Part shown: positions 63,032-64,000 of the stretch, piece by piece
How the letters are laid out: every line of letters starts with the position of its first letter
Numbering within the stretch: the first letter of the stretch is position 1
Origin: Jeongeupia wiesaeckerbachi
GTDB lineage: Bacteria > Pseudomonadota > Gammaproteobacteria > Burkholderiales > Chitinibacteraceae
Direction of reading: 5' to 3'
Length of the DNA: 64,000 bases
Assembly: GCF_050916355.1 (NCBI RefSeq)
Contig: NZ_CP136946.1
Span: forward strand, 2,108,001 to 2,172,000
Notes under the pieces: generated by a model
Told to the model about the DNA's origin: nothing
Databases searched by the model: none
The model's input: only the letters and a program-made list of their open reading frames with translations
Translations under genes and position numbers: made by a program

Positions 63032-63526
63032 CTAGCTGATGATGCCGCAGGCAATCCGGGCGCCGGCATTGCCTGCGGGCTGGCTTTTCAGGTCATCGGC
63101 GCCGGCGTGCACGATCAGCGACCGGCCGTGCAGCAGGTCGAGCCGGACGCCCTGGACGGTGAGCGATGTCGACACCCGGCCATCGGCGCCGGCGACGACA
63201 TTGCCGAAATCGCCGACATGGTGATCCAGCGCATCCGGGGCGCCATGCTGATGCTTGTCGGGATTGAAGTGCCCGCCGGCGCTGGACGCATCCGGCGCCG
63301 AGCAATCACCTTTTTCGTGCACGTGAAAACCGTGCTGTCCCGGTGTCAGCCCGCTCAGCGTCACGTCCAGCAAGAGTGCATCGCCACTCTGTCGGAAGCT
63401 GACCTTGCCGGTCGTGGTTTGCCCACTGGTCGGTAGTAGCGTCGCTTGCGCGGTCTGGCGCGATTGGGGCAGCAGCGAGCAGGCGCTTAGCGTCGCGACG
63501 GCTGTCAGCATTAGGGCATGGCGCAT
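63032..63526 (-). CDS. sodC: Cu/Zn superoxide dismutase, lipoprotein
   Basis: SodC detoxifies superoxide in the periplasm. The 164-residue protein has a lipoprotein signal (lipobox LSAC, C16). The metal ligands are in GFHVHEKGDC, GGHFNPDKHQHG, DHHVGDFGN and LIVHAGADD, and the disulfide cysteines are in GDC and ARIACGII. All Cu and Zn histidines of the bacterial type appear present. It converges on gltX, with only 3 bases between the stop codons and no terminator between them. Confidence 0.94.
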   Translation of the reverse strand: MRHALMLTAVATLSACSLLPQSRQTAQATLLPTSGQTTTGKVSFRQSGDALLLDVTLSGLTPGQHGFHVHEKGDCSAPDASSAGGHFNPDKHQHGAPDALDHHVGDFGNVVAGADGRVSTSLTVQGVRLDLLHGRSLIVHAGADDLKSQPAGNAGARIACGIIS

Positions 63527-63607
63527 GGCGGACTCCGGCGGCGCAAATGAACGCCGATCATTTCGATGTAGTCCCGCGATGCGATCGCAGCAAGCAGGAG
63601 AAGACGA

Positions 63608-64000
63608 ATGACCTTACAAGAGCAGATCGGCCAGTTGCTGATGGCCGGTTTCGACGGACTGATGCCGTCGCCGGGGATCGAGCGCTTGATTCGCGAGCAC
63701 CGCATCGGCGGCGTGATCCTGTTCCGCCGCAACGTCGAGAGTCCGGCGCAGGTCGCCGCTTTGTGCCGGCGCTTGCAGCAGATCAACGCTGAAGTCAGCG
63801 CCGTGCCGCTGCTGATCGGCATCGATCAGGAGGGCGGCATGGTCATGCGGATCGAGGACGGCATGACGCCTTTGCCGTCGGCACTGGCGTATCAGGCTGC
63901 CGGCTCGGTCGACGATTGCCGCGCGCTGACCCGGATCGGCAATGCCGAGCTGCTCGCGCTCGGGATCAATATCAATTTTGCCCCGGTACTCGACGTCAAC
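63608..64000 (+). CDS. Glycoside hydrolase family 3 beta-N-acetylhexosaminidase, 3' end cut by the window
   Basis: The first 131 codons of a GH3 enzyme are seen. MTLQEQIGQLLMAGFDG, GGVILFRRNV, LIGIDQEGGMVMRI and INFAPVLDVN follow in the order expected for GH3 beta-N-acetylglucosaminidases, which remove GlcNAc from muropeptides or chitin oligomers. The N-terminal form is closer to the longer stand-alone hexosaminidases than to compact NagZ, so I give no symbol. AGGAG lies just before the ATG at 63608. It is divergent from sodC. Confidence 0.88.
   Translation, partial: MTLQEQIGQLLMAGFDGLMPSPGIERLIREHRIGGVILFRRNVESPAQVAALCRRLQQINAEVSAVPLLIGIDQEGGMVMRIEDGMTPLPSALAYQAAGSVDDCRALTRIGNAELLALGININFAPVLDVN

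Overview
The window reads as chromosome of a high-GC betaproteobacterium of the Neisseriales/Chromobacteriaceae type. The basis is the 16S rRNA 5' region, the Ile-Ala tRNA pair in the rRNA spacer, the yceD-rpmF-plsX-fabHDG-acpP-fabF order, and the betaproteobacterial style of narGHJI-parvulin, cydAB and ccoG. I did not place it in a genus. Both ends cut genes: an SDR oxidoreductase at the left and a GH3 beta-N-acetylhexosaminidase at the right.

Layout. 1-3.5 kb: SDR gene with divergent LysR regulator, rpsT, murJ. 3.7-6.8 kb (minus): a Maf/YceF pyrophosphatase, an RsmI-like methyltransferase, hisC and a small membrane protein. 6.9-13.3 kb (plus): the ribosomal protein L32/fatty acid synthesis operon. 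13.6-16.7 kb: pabB, pabC, a small secreted protein, ribA. 16.8-19.1 kb: a large secreted protein with GPW repeats. 19.6-24.8 kb: a complete rRNA operon. 25-32.4 kb: narGHJI with a parvulin. 32.4-33.3 kb: a non-coding stretch of degenerate repeats around DnaA-box-like cores. 33.3-40.3 kb: trhP, a MocR-type regulator, a cytochrome bd/CIO oxidase with its small subunit, and ccoG. 60-64 kb: mltF, gltX, sodC, GH3 hydrolase.

The most unusual part is 40.8-59.5 kb. It holds a LuxR-type regulator, a nine-gene minus-strand operon (51497 to 41655) and a divergent plus-strand set (51778 to 59496). The central enzyme fuses a class III aminotransferase to a domain resembling cyanobacterial acyl-ACP reductase. 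This predicts acyl-ACP to fatty aldehyde to fatty amine on one polypeptide, as proposed for TamH of tambjamine biosynthesis. Around it lie two AlkB-like membrane oxygenases (one fused to a PF10118-like domain), a fatty acid hydroxylase-superfamily protein, a soluble diiron protein, a ferredoxin-reductase, a ThiS/MoaD-like sulfur carrier with a rhodanese-ThiF activating enzyme, an SCP2-like lipid carrier, an APC permease, an RND/MMPL exporter fused to a LolA-like domain, and an outer-membrane barrel. I infer a biosynthesis and export system for an oxidised, possibly sulfur-containing long-chain amine. I cannot match it to a described pathway; the product is inference.

The rest is housekeeping plus a low-oxygen respiration block (nar, cyd, ccoG). 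No CRISPR array, intact insertion sequence, integrase or prophage was seen. All calls come from reading the sequence without database searches.
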